Shown: positions 50,452 through 59,562, numbered from the stretch's first letter. The stretch is 64,000 bases of DNA from Candidatus Melainabacteria bacterium (GCA_016699165.1 CP064963.1:3224001-3288000), one strand, 5' to 3'. The notes: generated by a model from the sequence alone, not told the origin. A program made the numbers and translations.

Positions 50452-53115
50452 TCAAAATATTTCAAATCCATCAGCTATTGGATTGGCGTGCATCTCGCTG
50501 ATAGTGAGGCTGCAGTCTTTCCAGGAAAGCTTGGGCAAATATGATTCGTGGTAATTTTTAACTCCAAAATATTGTCTGCTTTTAGCGCGACCGCCTTCGC
50601 TGAGCTCTAAACTAACTGAAGTGACTGGTAGCCCAAGTGCCGATGGACTGGTCAAGAATGAGAATTGGACTGGGTTATCACCCTGGTCTACTTCAATGCT
50701 GGATGGAACGAAATGTTGAAGCGTTGATTTTTTTAACGAATTAATTGATGCTGAGCATTTTATTGGAACGGCAAATGAACTTTTTTCTTCGCTTACCAGA
50801 TTCCCTTTGAATGTCACAACCCAGATGGAATGTGGCTCATACTGGGCAGTTCGAAGTAGTTCTATTTTTTGATTTATTTTGGGCGATGATTGTTTGATAC
50901 TGGTTTGGACCATCTTAAACAGTTCAACTGCCGGTTCTTTCTTGGGTGCGGCAAGTAATCTGATATTGTAAGAACCAGACTGAAAGCCGGTATGGCGAGA
51001 TAAGTCTGTTTTGCCTTCGCTCAATTCTGCAAGCAAAAACTTTTCATCGAATCGAGAATCCGAAAATTCGTCTGTTCGCTCGACGCCGCAAAAGGTTTTG
51101 TCCCAGGAGTAATAATGCAGACCTGGAATAATAACTTGATTGCGCTTGGGGACATATGATCCAAAGAATCGACTCTTGCGCGATCTGTTTTGATTATCTG
51201 CATTTCTAATTTCAAGTTCAAGCTCGGGTTTTGATCTTGAGTTTGATAAATTAGCGATATTTGCAAGAATTGCCGGTGGAAGCGCAATTGCGTACCATTG
51301 GCGCAAATCGTGCAGAGTCCCACCTGCTCCAATTAATAGAGACGAAAACAAAGATTCCATTTCTTGATCTGTTGAAAGATTTTGAACGAGAGGCATTAGC
51401 GGAAAAACAGGACTATTTAGCTTTTGTCCATTAACCAGGACCTCAGCGTTTTGTCCCAGTGCATGCCAGTTCTGGCAGTCTATTATGACGAAGCAATCGC
51501 GCGATAATAGATCGGCTATTTTGTTTTTGGGCACGAGAATATTTTGTTTAATAGAATTGCCCGATGACACGAGTTCGGTTTTCCATTCATGCGCACGCCC
51601 ATGGACAGCTAGATGCGTGACCGTAAATGGCATAATCAAAATTGCAATAACAGTAACCGACCAACCGGATCGTTTTGAAAAATTGTGACTAGTGCGAGCT
51701 AGATGAAATAGCAATGCTGTAAAAAAGATGTATGCAATCGCCTTAATTGTTAGTTCTAAATAAAAGGCCGTATTGAAATGGGTTACACCAGGTACCGCAC
51801 GTAGTACCGCAATAATATTTAGTCTAAGTAATATCAAAAGTGCAAGACCGGTTCCTGCCACTAATAATCCGTCTTTGCGTGTGGCTTTGTTCTTCAATAG
51901 ATCAGCCACTGCGTATAACCCAAATGCAGCAAACATCAAAATTTGGGGCATAGCAGTTATGCCATAACGTGGCAATGTTGAAAATAGAACATAAACTGAA
52001 TGAACTGCCACGATTCCAATCAGAAAACACCGAGAAAGAACCTTCTTTCGCCCTTCTGTTAAATCATCGCTTTTAACGAAAAAGCCAAATCCAACACCGA
52101 TGCAAGCTAAAAATAAAAGCAATTGATGAATAAAAATCTGGTCGGACATCGCCACTGGACCAATAGAAGTTCTAAAATCGTTCCAGTGAAATTTGAATAG
52201 TCGAGATGGTTTGTCCAGAAGTAATGACCAGAATTCAGAAGGGTTTCGGCGCATCTGTTCTTTGATTATTTGTGGAGCAGATTTATTTTCGAGTGCGGCA
52301 AAGCTCATGAACGGATAAGTTATCCATCCTCTGCCAACTGGGTCGAGACCTACGCAAAGATTGTAATTTTGTTTGCGGTCAGGCATAAAACTGATGCTAC
52401 CTATACTCAAATTTTGCAAAAAGAAAACTGGAGCTAGTACAAGAATGAAGCCAAACACGGCAGAAATAGCTGTTTTTAAAAAAGTCTTGCTACGAATTTG
52501 CATCAACAAAACTAAGGCTACTGGCACAATAAAGAGCACCAGAGCCGAGCGTGTTTGTTGCAATAATGCAAGAGTAGTTCCCAGACCCAGCGCCCATTTG
52601 AGTTTGTTTTTGTCATTTGTTTCTTGGATGAGAGACACTGTTAAATAACTAGCGACTGTAACCAGAAAAACAGCTAGATTTTCGCTCAGTACACGAGCGC
52701 AATTGACTATAAATCCTGGATAGAAAATCGCCAGTGCTGCAGATACAAAGCCGATTGGAGCGCTCCAGCAGCGCTTTGCCGTCATAGCAATTAGGACGCA
52801 ACTTAGAGCCGATATCAAACACTGTCCAAGAAGGGGACCGATAACCGAATTGCCGTCTGGAATATGTCCACTAATAAAGTAACTGAAAATCAAAAACAGA
52901 GGAAAGACGCATCCTGCCTGTTTCATCATCAAAGCAAGTGAGGAGAATTCTGCTTGGTTGGTTAGTACTTTGTAGAATTCATGCGCGTCTTTGAGATACT
53001 CAGACGAATCACCGATAGCAGCAATTGCAAGATGTCCATCAGCAAAAACGAAGCAAAGTCTGACCGCAAGAGCAATTACGAAAATTATTGAGTATATGAA
53101 GTAGTTGATCTTCAT
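50452..53115 (-). CDS. Large polytopic glycosyltransferase-like membrane protein (PMT/GT39-like)
   Basis: The 887-residue protein starts with a membrane helix followed by a short loop with GDSSEYLKDAHEF, then about 10-12 helices to roughly residue 500. This is the plan of GT-C enzymes that use polyprenyl-phosphate sugars. Position D/E in the first loop is where PMT/ArnT-type enzymes carry their catalytic acid. A soluble C-terminal region of nearly 400 residues (about 505-887) has no recognised domain. It lies 4 bp after the CPBP protease gene, in an operon headed by a caspase gene. Donor and acceptor are unknown. Confidence 0.72.
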   Translation of the reverse strand: MKINYFIYSIIFVIALAVRLCFVFADGHLAIAAIGDSSEYLKDAHEFYKVLTNQAEFSSLALMMKQAGCVFPLFLIFSYFISGHIPDGNSVIGPLLGQCLISALSCVLIAMTAKRCWSAPIGFVSAALAIFYPGFIVNCARVLSENLAVFLVTVASYLTVSLIQETNDKNKLKWALGLGTTLALLQQTRSALVLFIVPVALVLLMQIRSKTFLKTAISAVFGFILVLAPVFFLQNLSIGSISFMPDRKQNYNLCVGLDPVGRGWITYPFMSFAALENKSAPQIIKEQMRRNPSEFWSLLLDKPSRLFKFHWNDFRTSIGPVAMSDQIFIHQLLLFLACIGVGFGFFVKSDDLTEGRKKVLSRCFLIGIVAVHSVYVLFSTLPRYGITAMPQILMFAAFGLYAVADLLKNKATRKDGLLVAGTGLALLILLRLNIIAVLRAVPGVTHFNTAFYLELTIKAIAYIFFTALLFHLARTSHNFSKRSGWSVTVIAILIMPFTVTHLAVHGRAHEWKTELVSSGNSIKQNILVPKNKIADLLSRDCFVIIDCQNWHALGQNAEVLVNGQKLNSPVFPLMPLVQNLSTDQEMESLFSSLLIGAGGTLHDLRQWYAIALPPAILANIANLSNSRSKPELELEIRNADNQNRSRKSRFFGSYVPKRNQVIIPGLHYYSWDKTFCGVERTDEFSDSRFDEKFLLAELSEGKTDLSRHTGFQSGSYNIRLLAAPKKEPAVELFKMVQTSIKQSSPKINQKIELLRTAQYEPHSIWVVTFKGNLVSEEKSSFAVPIKCSASINSLKKSTLQHFVPSSIEVDQGDNPVQFSFLTSPSALGLPVTSVSLELSEGGRAKSRQYFGVKNYHESYLPKLSWKDCSLTISEMHANPIADGFEIF

Positions 53116-53119
53116 CTTC

Positions 53120-53797
53120 TTATGGAAACAAATAAAATAAGGTTAAACCCCAGATGTCGAGAACTGCGTGAAAAATAATTACAGTCCAGAGTGATTTAGT
53201 GCGCAAATAAATGACAGTGAAAAGTACAGCTGAAATTACAACTTCTAGTATCCCAACTGCACCCTGGTAAAAATGCCCCGACGTGAATAGGATAATCTGT
53301 ATAATTGATGCAATCCAAAGACCTGGCCTGCCCTCGGGCGAGATTTGCGTGAGTTTGTTCAGCAAATACCCTCTAAAGAAAAGCTCTTCTCTGATACCGC
53401 CACCGATTATTCCGGTCAACAAAAAACAAATATAAGAAGACAGATTGGAGATGGCTGGAAAATTCACTTTCATATGGAAAAAATGTTTCGCAGGCATTTC
53501 TATTAGCAATGTACAAAAAAATTGGAACAATAACGCAAGCAGGATAAGAAGCCCGATCGTTTTAAAGCTCGGCATTTGCTCTTTGCGCAGACCGTAATCC
53601 CAAAAACTTTTTTTGCGAAAAGCCTGCGAAAAATATGTGATTAATAGCACTAGTCCAAGCGAAGTTATGGATTGAACCAAATAAATTGCGCCTATAGAAA
53701 TGCTTCCTTTCCAATATTTCATCGCGATATATAGGCACAGGCCAAATGCAATGTCCCATAGAATGAAAAAAACTATAGCCAAGATGATTTCAATCAT
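53120..53797 (-). CDS. CPBP-family intramembrane glutamic endopeptidase
   Basis: The 225-residue protein has six to eight membrane helices and the CPBP/Abi signature: GGGIREELFFRGYLL (EE-x3-R), then FTSGHFYQG (FxxxH) and VIFHAVLDIW (HxxxD/N). These residues form the active site of Rce1/MroQ-like proteases, which cleave within or near the membrane. ATG 53797 follows the caspase stop by 31 bp; a longer frame would overlap that gene by 77 bp. The glycosyltransferase-like gene begins 4 bp later. Confidence 0.88.
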   Translation of the reverse strand: MIEIILAIVFFILWDIAFGLCLYIAMKYWKGSISIGAIYLVQSITSLGLVLLITYFSQAFRKKSFWDYGLRKEQMPSFKTIGLLILLALLFQFFCTLLIEMPAKHFFHMKVNFPAISNLSSYICFLLTGIIGGGIREELFFRGYLLNKLTQISPEGRPGLWIASIIQIILFTSGHFYQGAVGILEVVISAVLFTVIYLRTKSLWTVIIFHAVLDIWGLTLFYLFP

Positions 53798-53828
53798 CTG
53801 AATAAATTTTGCTCTGGTAGTCAAACTT

Positions 53829-55169
53829 TCAGTCACCAAATTCGATACTAGCAGGCAATTGTTTTTCAGCAGAAAGAGTGGGGTTAAGAAACTTAGCTTG
53901 ATCAAGGCTGCGAGCGGCAGAAACTGGATCTTTCATCTGATGAAACACATAAGCTAGTGCCAAATATATTTGGGCACAGTTTGGATCTACTCGTTGTGCG
54001 TGCGCCAGGTCATTATGTGCATAAATCCACTGTTTTAACTGAATATAAGCGCAAGCTCGCTTGTAAAACATCATGGCGTCTCTGGGATTTTCGCGAATGG
54101 TCCTGTTGTATGCTTGCAACAACTCTTTAGCGCCACCTTCTTCCTTGAAATAATTAGCTGTCAAAACGAGCTTTGCTTCTGTATCTTTGGTGAATTCAGT
54201 ATTCTTGTCGGTGGGTTCGCTTTCTTTGATTGCGAGTTTTGTTGCAAAGTCATTGACACTGTCAGCGTCGAGCGATTCTTTGATATGAGGCATAAGCTTT
54301 TGTGGATTGGATGGAGCTGCGGCAAGTAAAAGAGCACGTCCGTCCCATTTGCTGTTCAGCACGGGAATTTGTTTGGCTTGTCTGTCTTCTTTTACTTCAG
54401 CTTGTACCTTCGATTTCATTTCTTCAAAAGCTACACTCAATTCTCGCGGTGAGTTGCTTTGAGTCATAGAATCTATGAGGTGGCGGGTGAATACTCCATT
54501 TTTATAGCGACGCGATTCCCATGATTGCTCATCTGTTTGACTGGAGCAAATGACCAATTGTCCAGCACCTTGTGCCAGGGAGCTCGAATCGAAGTTACCT
54601 ACTTGTCGGCTTAGTCCTTTTGAGCCAGGTTTAAGCGAACCACTGTGACAGGCATCAAGAACTATAAGTACTCGATCTGTGAGAACGCGATCATTGGTTG
54701 CGTCGAGCACGCGTTTCATTTCTATGCCGGTGGCAAATAAGTCTTCTGGATCCGAATCATACGCCACGAGATAATTGTCACCGCGTAAATCCATTTGTGA
54801 AGGGCTGCCGTGCGTAGAAAAGAAAAGGACGACAAGGTCGTCTGGCTTTACAACTTGAGCAAGAAATTTCTGACCAAGTTCAGACATCACTCGTCTTTGG
54901 CTCGCTTTTTCATCTAATAAAATGCGCACATGATCTGGCTCAAAGCCAGCGTCTTTGACCAGGAAATGATAGAAATCAATAGCGTCTTTAACCGAGTATT
55001 TCAGCTTGGGAACATCGCTATCGTTGAATTTGCTGATGCCTACAATTAATGCCCATTTATCGCGAATAGGGCGATTACTGTTTTGCTTTTCAGGCTCTGC
55101 CAGGGCGGCGCTGCCAAGCAAAAAAAGAGCGCACAAAGCAGTTGTGGTTCGAAAAAAAATCTTACGCAT
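53829..55169 (-). CDS. Exported caspase-family (C14) protease with C-terminal TPRs
   Basis: The 446-residue protein has a signal peptide (RKIFFRTTTALCALFLLGSAALAEP) and a caspase fold (about 37-290) with the catalytic dyad H120 (FSTHGS) and C174 (LDACHSG). The C-terminal region holds two to three TPRs (about 350-430; NPRDAMMFYKRACAYIQLKQW). Bacterial caspase homologues (orthocaspases) cleave after basic or acidic residues; target is unknown. ATG 55169 was chosen because a good promoter (55225 to 55198, minus strand) would start transcription downstream of the alternative ATG 55199. First gene of a three-gene unit with CPBP and glycosyltransferase. Confidence 0.87.
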   Translation of the reverse strand: MRKIFFRTTTALCALFLLGSAALAEPEKQNSNRPIRDKWALIVGISKFNDSDVPKLKYSVKDAIDFYHFLVKDAGFEPDHVRILLDEKASQRRVMSELGQKFLAQVVKPDDLVVLFFSTHGSPSQMDLRGDNYLVAYDSDPEDLFATGIEMKRVLDATNDRVLTDRVLIVLDACHSGSLKPGSKGLSRQVGNFDSSSLAQGAGQLVICSSQTDEQSWESRRYKNGVFTRHLIDSMTQSNSPRELSVAFEEMKSKVQAEVKEDRQAKQIPVLNSKWDGRALLLAAAPSNPQKLMPHIKESLDADSVNDFATKLAIKESEPTDKNTEFTKDTEAKLVLTANYFKEEGGAKELLQAYNRTIRENPRDAMMFYKRACAYIQLKQWIYAHNDLAHAQRVDPNCAQIYLALAYVFHQMKDPVSAARSLDQAKFLNPTLSAEKQLPASIEFGD

Positions 55170-55197
55170 GTCGAGCACCCAGGAGACGGTCAGACCC

Positions 55198-55232
55198 ATT
55201 ATAATAGTTGACCTTTGATCGACAAGATCAAA
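55198..55232 (-). promoter_or_regulatory. Promoter and inverted repeat upstream of the caspase gene
   Basis: On the minus strand TTGTCG (55225-55220) and TATAAT (55203-55198) are 16 bp apart. TTTGATC (55214-55220) and GATCAAA (55226-55232) form a perfect 7+5+7 inverted repeat across the -35 element, so a bound protein could repress transcription. The region also lies upstream of the divergent gene at 55311. Confidence 0.6.
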
Positions 55233-55310
55233 ATTTAGAATCGCTTGTTACTAGTGGGTGCCAGGTGAGGCATAGAATCTTATAGGCATTCCTTATCTGA
55301 GCGTGGAAAA

Positions 55311-55562
55311 ATGGGCGAAACTCAAGTGGGTACTATTAAAATCGGTCAGCTTCTGCTTGGCGCAGGGCTCCTTACTGGGGCGGATCTAGCGGAGGCGCTG
55401 GAGATAGCCACAGAGAGCGGGCAGCTAATTGGGCGCGTGCTCGTTATGTCTGGCTTTGTCAGCGAAGAGCAGTTGAAGGCTGGTCTTTCACTGCAAGAAA
55501 AACTGCGTCTCAATCAAATATCTATCGACCAGGCAATCAAAGAATTGACTAAATACCGATAA
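55311..55562 (+). CDS. Stand-alone MshEN-like (GspE N-terminal) domain protein
   Basis: The 83-residue protein is nearly all one small domain: VGTIKIGQLLLGAGLLTGADLAEALEIATESGQLIGRVLVMSGFVSEEQL. It matches 'lGxlLvxxGxitxeqLxxALxxQxxxGxxlGxxLvxxGxvs' of the MshEN/GspE-N domain found at the N-terminus of type II secretion and pilus ATPases, where some bind c-di-GMP. A single repeat unit and no ATPase follow. It could be a c-di-GMP-responsive adaptor, but this is inference. Start ATG 55311. Confidence 0.68.
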   Translation: MGETQVGTIKIGQLLLGAGLLTGADLAEALEIATESGQLIGRVLVMSGFVSEEQLKAGLSLQEKLRLNQISIDQAIKELTKYR

Positions 55563-55574
55563 TCAGATTTTGTT

Positions 55575-56387
55575 TTACTTGCCGTCTACAAATCTAACTG
55601 CCTGGTCAAGCGAATTGCCGTCACAGTCGGTGTGTTGCATTCCCGGAATGTCGAACATCTTGACCTTGAATCCTTCTTTGTAGAATCCATTTTGGAAGAT
55701 GTCTTTGATATTGCCGTAGCGAAAATCATTCGAGCCTGTGATGAGGGCGAACCTTATTTTAGATTTGGCCAGTTGCACGAGATTGGCAGGCACTTGCACC
55801 ACACCGTACTTGTTTTGGCGCGTATCTACTGATTCTGCTGCGTACTGGCGAGGGACGTTCTTGTAGAAGTTTGTTCCACAGGATTGAATTGTGCCGCAAT
55901 AAAGATCCGGTTGCAAAAAGGCAACGTTGCTTGCAATTCGAGCACCGCCAGAGAATCCGGCAGCATAGATTCTTTTTTTGTCGATGTTGTAATACTGCGA
56001 TGCTGCAAGTGTGCCAAGTACTGTTAGTCCGTGGCGCCTGTGACTGCCACATTCATTGCCTGCGTTTTGAGGGCAAATCAAAATAAGTTTGTTGCGTGCA
56101 AGGACTTGTTCCCATTCGGGCGGCAACTCGCTAAATTGTTCTGAGGCTGAAGTATATGCAATTAAACCAAAAGCCTCTCTGCCTGTGTAATTTGAAGGCA
56201 GGAAAATAAAATAGGGAGATGTTGCTAGATTGATGTCGTATTCGATAGATTCAGAGCGCTGGACTGTCAAATTGACTTTATTGGGAAATGATGCGATTGC
56301 GCCTTTTGCTTGTGCTGCCAGCGAATATAGCAGGAAAAAAATTATTGCAGTACAAAACAAGACCAGCTTTTTATAGGAGTAAAACAT
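55575..56387 (-). CDS. Exported alpha/beta-hydrolase esterase (PHB-depolymerase-like)
   Basis: The 270-residue protein has a signal peptide (LVLFCTAIIFFLLYSLAAQA) and a nucleophile elbow AAGFSGGARI (GxSxG). A later GSNDFRYGN (Asp) and MQHTDCD (His) complete the triad. The motif order fits LpqC/poly(3-hydroxybutyrate)-depolymerase or feruloyl-esterase-type hydrolases. Its ATG overlaps the stop of the upstream gene by one base (TAATG), so the two are translationally coupled. Confidence 0.82.
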   Translation of the reverse strand: MFYSYKKLVLFCTAIIFFLLYSLAAQAKGAIASFPNKVNLTVQRSESIEYDINLATSPYFIFLPSNYTGREAFGLIAYTSASEQFSELPPEWEQVLARNKLILICPQNAGNECGSHRRHGLTVLGTLAASQYYNIDKKRIYAAGFSGGARIASNVAFLQPDLYCGTIQSCGTNFYKNVPRQYAAESVDTRQNKYGVVQVPANLVQLAKSKIRFALITGSNDFRYGNIKDIFQNGFYKEGFKVKMFDIPGMQHTDCDGNSLDQAVRFVDGK

Positions 56388-57955
56388 TAATCTGTTTCGA
56401 TACTAAAAATCCATTGTTCTGCGCGCAGAAGCTCAACAGTGATTTCGCGAATTCTATCAGCAAACAAAAACTGTTGGCTTTGCAATTCATTTAGCGATTC
56501 AAATACTAGTTTGCCTTCAAGGTCGCGCTCTGGATAAATCAAGGGCGAATTCCAGAATGGCAAAGGTCCGCAGCCTGGGCGGTCATTGAAGTTGTCTTTG
56601 GGACTAAATGGTATCTCGCTGTATTTGCGATACCAGTCAGCCATTATTTTGCCAACACGCTCGAGTGCTTCTTCGACATATATGCTGCCTTCAGATGAGA
56701 CTGCGCAGTTTTCGATTGAATAAAGTTCGGGGTGGCGTTTGTGGGCGCGAGCGATGGCGCTTTCTATTTCTTCGTAACCACATACGGTGCCAAAACTTTT
56801 TCTTGGTCCTGAAGCCATCGAATTAAATAATTCGGTCATTACCATAGTTACGCGTTGAACCGCTTTGGTTGTGCGTCTAAGACCTTTTACCGACATGCCG
56901 CGCACTTCGGGTCTAATTACTGAGAAAGAATCGTTGAAACTTGCTACCGCAGAATCCAGCGAATGATGAATGGTTGGATCCTCGAAGATGGACTCGGTAT
57001 CGGGACCTCGAAGCAGTGCAATTTTAGCAAAGCCTTCTGGGTGATTGTAGTTTATGCTGTGGTCGCCTGCTATGACAGCGCTTGCTATCTTGGATTTGGG
57101 GTTACTTGGATGTGGAACGTACCATTCGTTGATACCAAGTTTGCTCAATAATTCGCGCTCGGCAGGGGTGAACATAATCAAGCTCAAATCGTCATTGAGA
57201 TGAGTTTCGTCAAAAGGAGCTGAGATTTTGTTATAGATACTCTGAACTGTGGCGCGCGTCTTGGCTTGAGCTTTGCTTGTTGCTTCAGCCGGAATAACGG
57301 GGTCGAATTTGCCCAGTTTCAATTTGTTGTGCAGCATAATTGAAACGATGGTCGCCATAAATTTAGGTGGCGCAATCTGGTGTTCTTTGCAGGCGCGAGC
57401 AACACGCTCCATGCTTTTTTTGTTTTGATCTTTGCTTGGATCAAGAAAGTATGACATAGCAAGAGCCGCAGCCTCAGCACCATGCACGTTGTGAATGATG
57501 AAGTTGCCGCGCGACTTAATTGCGTCAGAAAAAATAGAAGCTAGCAGCGCATCGCGCTTTTCCAGGGCATTGAGCTTAAGAATATTGGCTGCGTCATAAA
57601 CTTGATCAAGTTCGGCGCCCGTATGCTTCCAGCTCATATTCCACTGGTAGCCAGTGTTGAGCTGGTCGGCTTGCTCAAGACGCCAGTACATGTCGCGCAC
57701 GATCGCCAGGCAGTTCCAGATAAGCTCTTTGTCTTCGCGCGATAGGCTTTTGTCGCCGTCTATTTTTTCATATACGTTTCGAACTTCGCCCGAATCGCAC
57801 ATTACCGGAACGCACGCCAGATCCTCACTTAAACTTTTCCTCAGACCGGGTAGGTCTGTGGGTTTAGGTAGATAGGACTGCCACTTGAAATTGTCCGTCA
57901 ATCGGGTCAAGAACGAGGTGGGCTGCCGTTTGGTTGTTGAGGCTAAGTCTGGCAT
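56387..57955 (-). CDS. Protein of unknown function, possibly HD-like
   Basis: The 522-residue protein has no signal or membrane helix. The middle shows several conserved-looking histidines: NFIIHNVHGAEAAALAMSYFL, VSIMLHNKLKLG and AGDHSINYNHPEGFAK. The first resembles the opening of HD-domain phosphohydrolases, but no clear HD dipeptide pair is present, so this is only a suggestion. The C-terminal part has a possible metal or nucleotide loop (FSPKDNFNDRPGCGPLPFW). It is translationally coupled to an exported esterase, which is odd for an apparently cytoplasmic protein. Confidence 0.6.
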   Translation of the reverse strand: MPDLASTTKRQPTSFLTRLTDNFKWQSYLPKPTDLPGLRKSLSEDLACVPVMCDSGEVRNVYEKIDGDKSLSREDKELIWNCLAIVRDMYWRLEQADQLNTGYQWNMSWKHTGAELDQVYDAANILKLNALEKRDALLASIFSDAIKSRGNFIIHNVHGAEAAALAMSYFLDPSKDQNKKSMERVARACKEHQIAPPKFMATIVSIMLHNKLKLGKFDPVIPAEATSKAQAKTRATVQSIYNKISAPFDETHLNDDLSLIMFTPAERELLSKLGINEWYVPHPSNPKSKIASAVIAGDHSINYNHPEGFAKIALLRGPDTESIFEDPTIHHSLDSAVASFNDSFSVIRPEVRGMSVKGLRRTTKAVQRVTMVMTELFNSMASGPRKSFGTVCGYEEIESAIARAHKRHPELYSIENCAVSSEGSIYVEEALERVGKIMADWYRKYSEIPFSPKDNFNDRPGCGPLPFWNSPLIYPERDLEGKLVFESLNELQSQQFLFADRIREITVELLRAEQWIFSIETD

Positions 57956-58049
57956 TATTGAAAGAGTGTCAGAAATACTCTGGACGATAATGGTACTATT
58001 GTACCCTTCAAAACAGGCGCCATGATTATTTTCGGGAGATGTAAAGCGA

Positions 58050-58760
58050 ATGCGATTGACTTTGTGGGGAACCCTGACAGCATTTTCAATTCTACTTGCC
58101 TATGGCGCAAATACTGCAGCCTGTGCCGAGCAAAAGGTTTCCAAACCAGAAGCGAATCAGACCAAGCCTAGTGTGCAGAAAGCGACAAAAGAAAAATCAG
58201 AACTTCAAAAACTTGCTGACAAACAAAAAAATCCAGCTCATTTCGACAATGCTTTCATGTTGCAGAGTCAAAATATGACGAGCATGGCTATTCCAGAGTA
58301 TCGAGATGCCCTAACGGCTGACCCCAAGTTCGTTTCCACTTATAACAACCTGGCTCAGTGTCTCTGGGACCGCAATGGAAATGATGGCAAAGACCGTGAA
58401 GAAGCAAGGGAATTACTTAAAAAAGCACTTGAGCTTGAGCCTAAAAACGTAGGTACTATGCATGTGATGGCTTTGGTTAAAGACGCAGACAAAGACTCAA
58501 AAGGTGCTGAAGAACTTTATCGCAAAATTCTTCGCGTGCAGCCAATTAATTTTAGAGCAGTGCAGAATTTGTCTGAAATGATGTTCAGACAAGGACGTAA
58601 GGAGGACGCCAAAAAAGTAATTAATACTGCTTTGGCAAGCAGCCCACCCGAGACTGATGTGGCTGTTTATAAGCAAGCTTTGGCCAATTTAGACAAAGCA
58701 AAACCTGCTACTTCACCAGAGAAAACCAAAGAAGCCAAGAAAAAATCGAACGAAGGCTAA
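58050..58760 (+). CDS. Exported TPR-repeat protein
   Basis: The 236-residue protein has a signal peptide (LWGTLTAFSILLAYGANTAACA) and three TPR units (about 75-200; AIPEYRDALTADPKFVSTYNNLAQCLWD, LLKKALELEPKNVGTMHVMALVK, ELYRKILRVQPINFRAVQNLSEM). The tail is Lys-rich. TPRs bind partner proteins; the partner is unknown. Its stop overlaps the convergent radical SAM gene by 4 bp. Confidence 0.82.
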   Translation: MRLTLWGTLTAFSILLAYGANTAACAEQKVSKPEANQTKPSVQKATKEKSELQKLADKQKNPAHFDNAFMLQSQNMTSMAIPEYRDALTADPKFVSTYNNLAQCLWDRNGNDGKDREEARELLKKALELEPKNVGTMHVMALVKDADKDSKGAEELYRKILRVQPINFRAVQNLSEMMFRQGRKEDAKKVINTALASSPPETDVAVYKQALANLDKAKPATSPEKTKEAKKKSNEG

Positions 58761-59509
58761 GCACTGAACTCTTGTTTTATGAAAGAAGTAACTCGATTCT
58801 GGATTGATGGAGAAAAGAAGTCTCTGTATTTGTCCAGTAATTCTGGTTTGTTATTGATTTCGGGATAGTTGATACTGCCCACCCAGAGCTTGCTCACATA
58901 AGGCTTGAGCAGCTTTACCATCTCTTCGGGCTGGCAGGGAAGTAGTGGTGCGATAGATGCGACGACATTGATTCCGGCTTCGTGCAAAGCTTTTATTAGT
59001 TGTACACGCTTTTGTACGCTTGGAGCTTTAGGCTCGAACTCTTTTCGCACGGTATCGTCATTGGTGGTAAAACTAACTCCCACTGAAAGTACGTTGCGGT
59101 CGAATTTTTTCAAAAGCTCGATGTCTTGAAGAATCAGATGGCTGCGCGTGTGCAGAGTCAACTTGGCGGGATGATAATGCAATATTTCGCTCAAGCATTG
59201 CCGGGTCAGTCTGTACTTAAGCTCTGCATATTGATATGGATCTGTGGCTGAGCTGAAGAAAATAGAGCTTCCAAAAATCTTTGCTCGGTCCTTTCTAATA
59301 AGTTTGGGAGCATTTGTCTTCACTTCTAGCCAGCCTCCCCACTCCTTTGGCAGGCGGTTATTCTTATTGGGAAACTTAGGCACATAGCAATAAGTACAGG
59401 CGAATGCACAACCGGCATAAGGATTGAGCGAATAGTCATAATGGTCCGACAAAGAGCCTGCGTGCTGGGGCGTAAGAATAGACTTCGCTTCGACTTCAAT
59501 AATTTCCAT
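58757..59509 (-). CDS. Radical SAM protein, spore-photoproduct-lyase-like (Rv2578c type)
   Basis: The 250-residue protein has the cysteine motif GCAFACTYCYVP (C-x3-C-x2-C), then 'FFSSATDPYQYAELKYRLTR' and 'SVGVSFTTND'. This pattern, with the SATDPYQ/P-E segment, is that of SplB-related proteins often called Rv2578c family. Reaction unknown; family names hint at DNA damage repair. The start is 8 bp after a 24-bp inverted repeat. Confidence 0.85.
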   Translation of the reverse strand: MEIIEVEAKSILTPQHAGSLSDHYDYSLNPYAGCAFACTYCYVPKFPNKNNRLPKEWGGWLEVKTNAPKLIRKDRAKIFGSSIFFSSATDPYQYAELKYRLTRQCLSEILHYHPAKLTLHTRSHLILQDIELLKKFDRNVLSVGVSFTTNDDTVRKEFEPKAPSVQKRVQLIKALHEAGINVVASIAPLLPCQPEEMVKLLKPYVSKLWVGSINYPEINNKPELLDKYRDFFSPSIQNRVTSFIKQEFSA

Positions 59510-59516
59510 TTCTCAA

Positions 59517-59540
59517 ATATACATACAAATGTATGTATAT
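59517..59540. promoter_or_regulatory. 24-bp inverted repeat upstream of the radical SAM gene
   Basis: ATATACATAC (59517-59526), spacer AAAT, GTATGTATAT (59531-59540) is a perfect 10+4+10 inverted repeat. It ends 8 bp before the radical SAM start codon on the minus strand and lies in the 53-bp gap after the membrane protein gene. Operator is the likeliest role. Confidence 0.6.
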
Positions 59541-59562
59541 GCAAGAGGCGTCGAATAAATAT

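Noticed and set aside
53798..53905. Longer N-terminus for the CPBP protease
   Set aside because: It would overlap the caspase gene by 77 bp and adds a segment without conservation; the ATG at 53797 fits the operon spacing.
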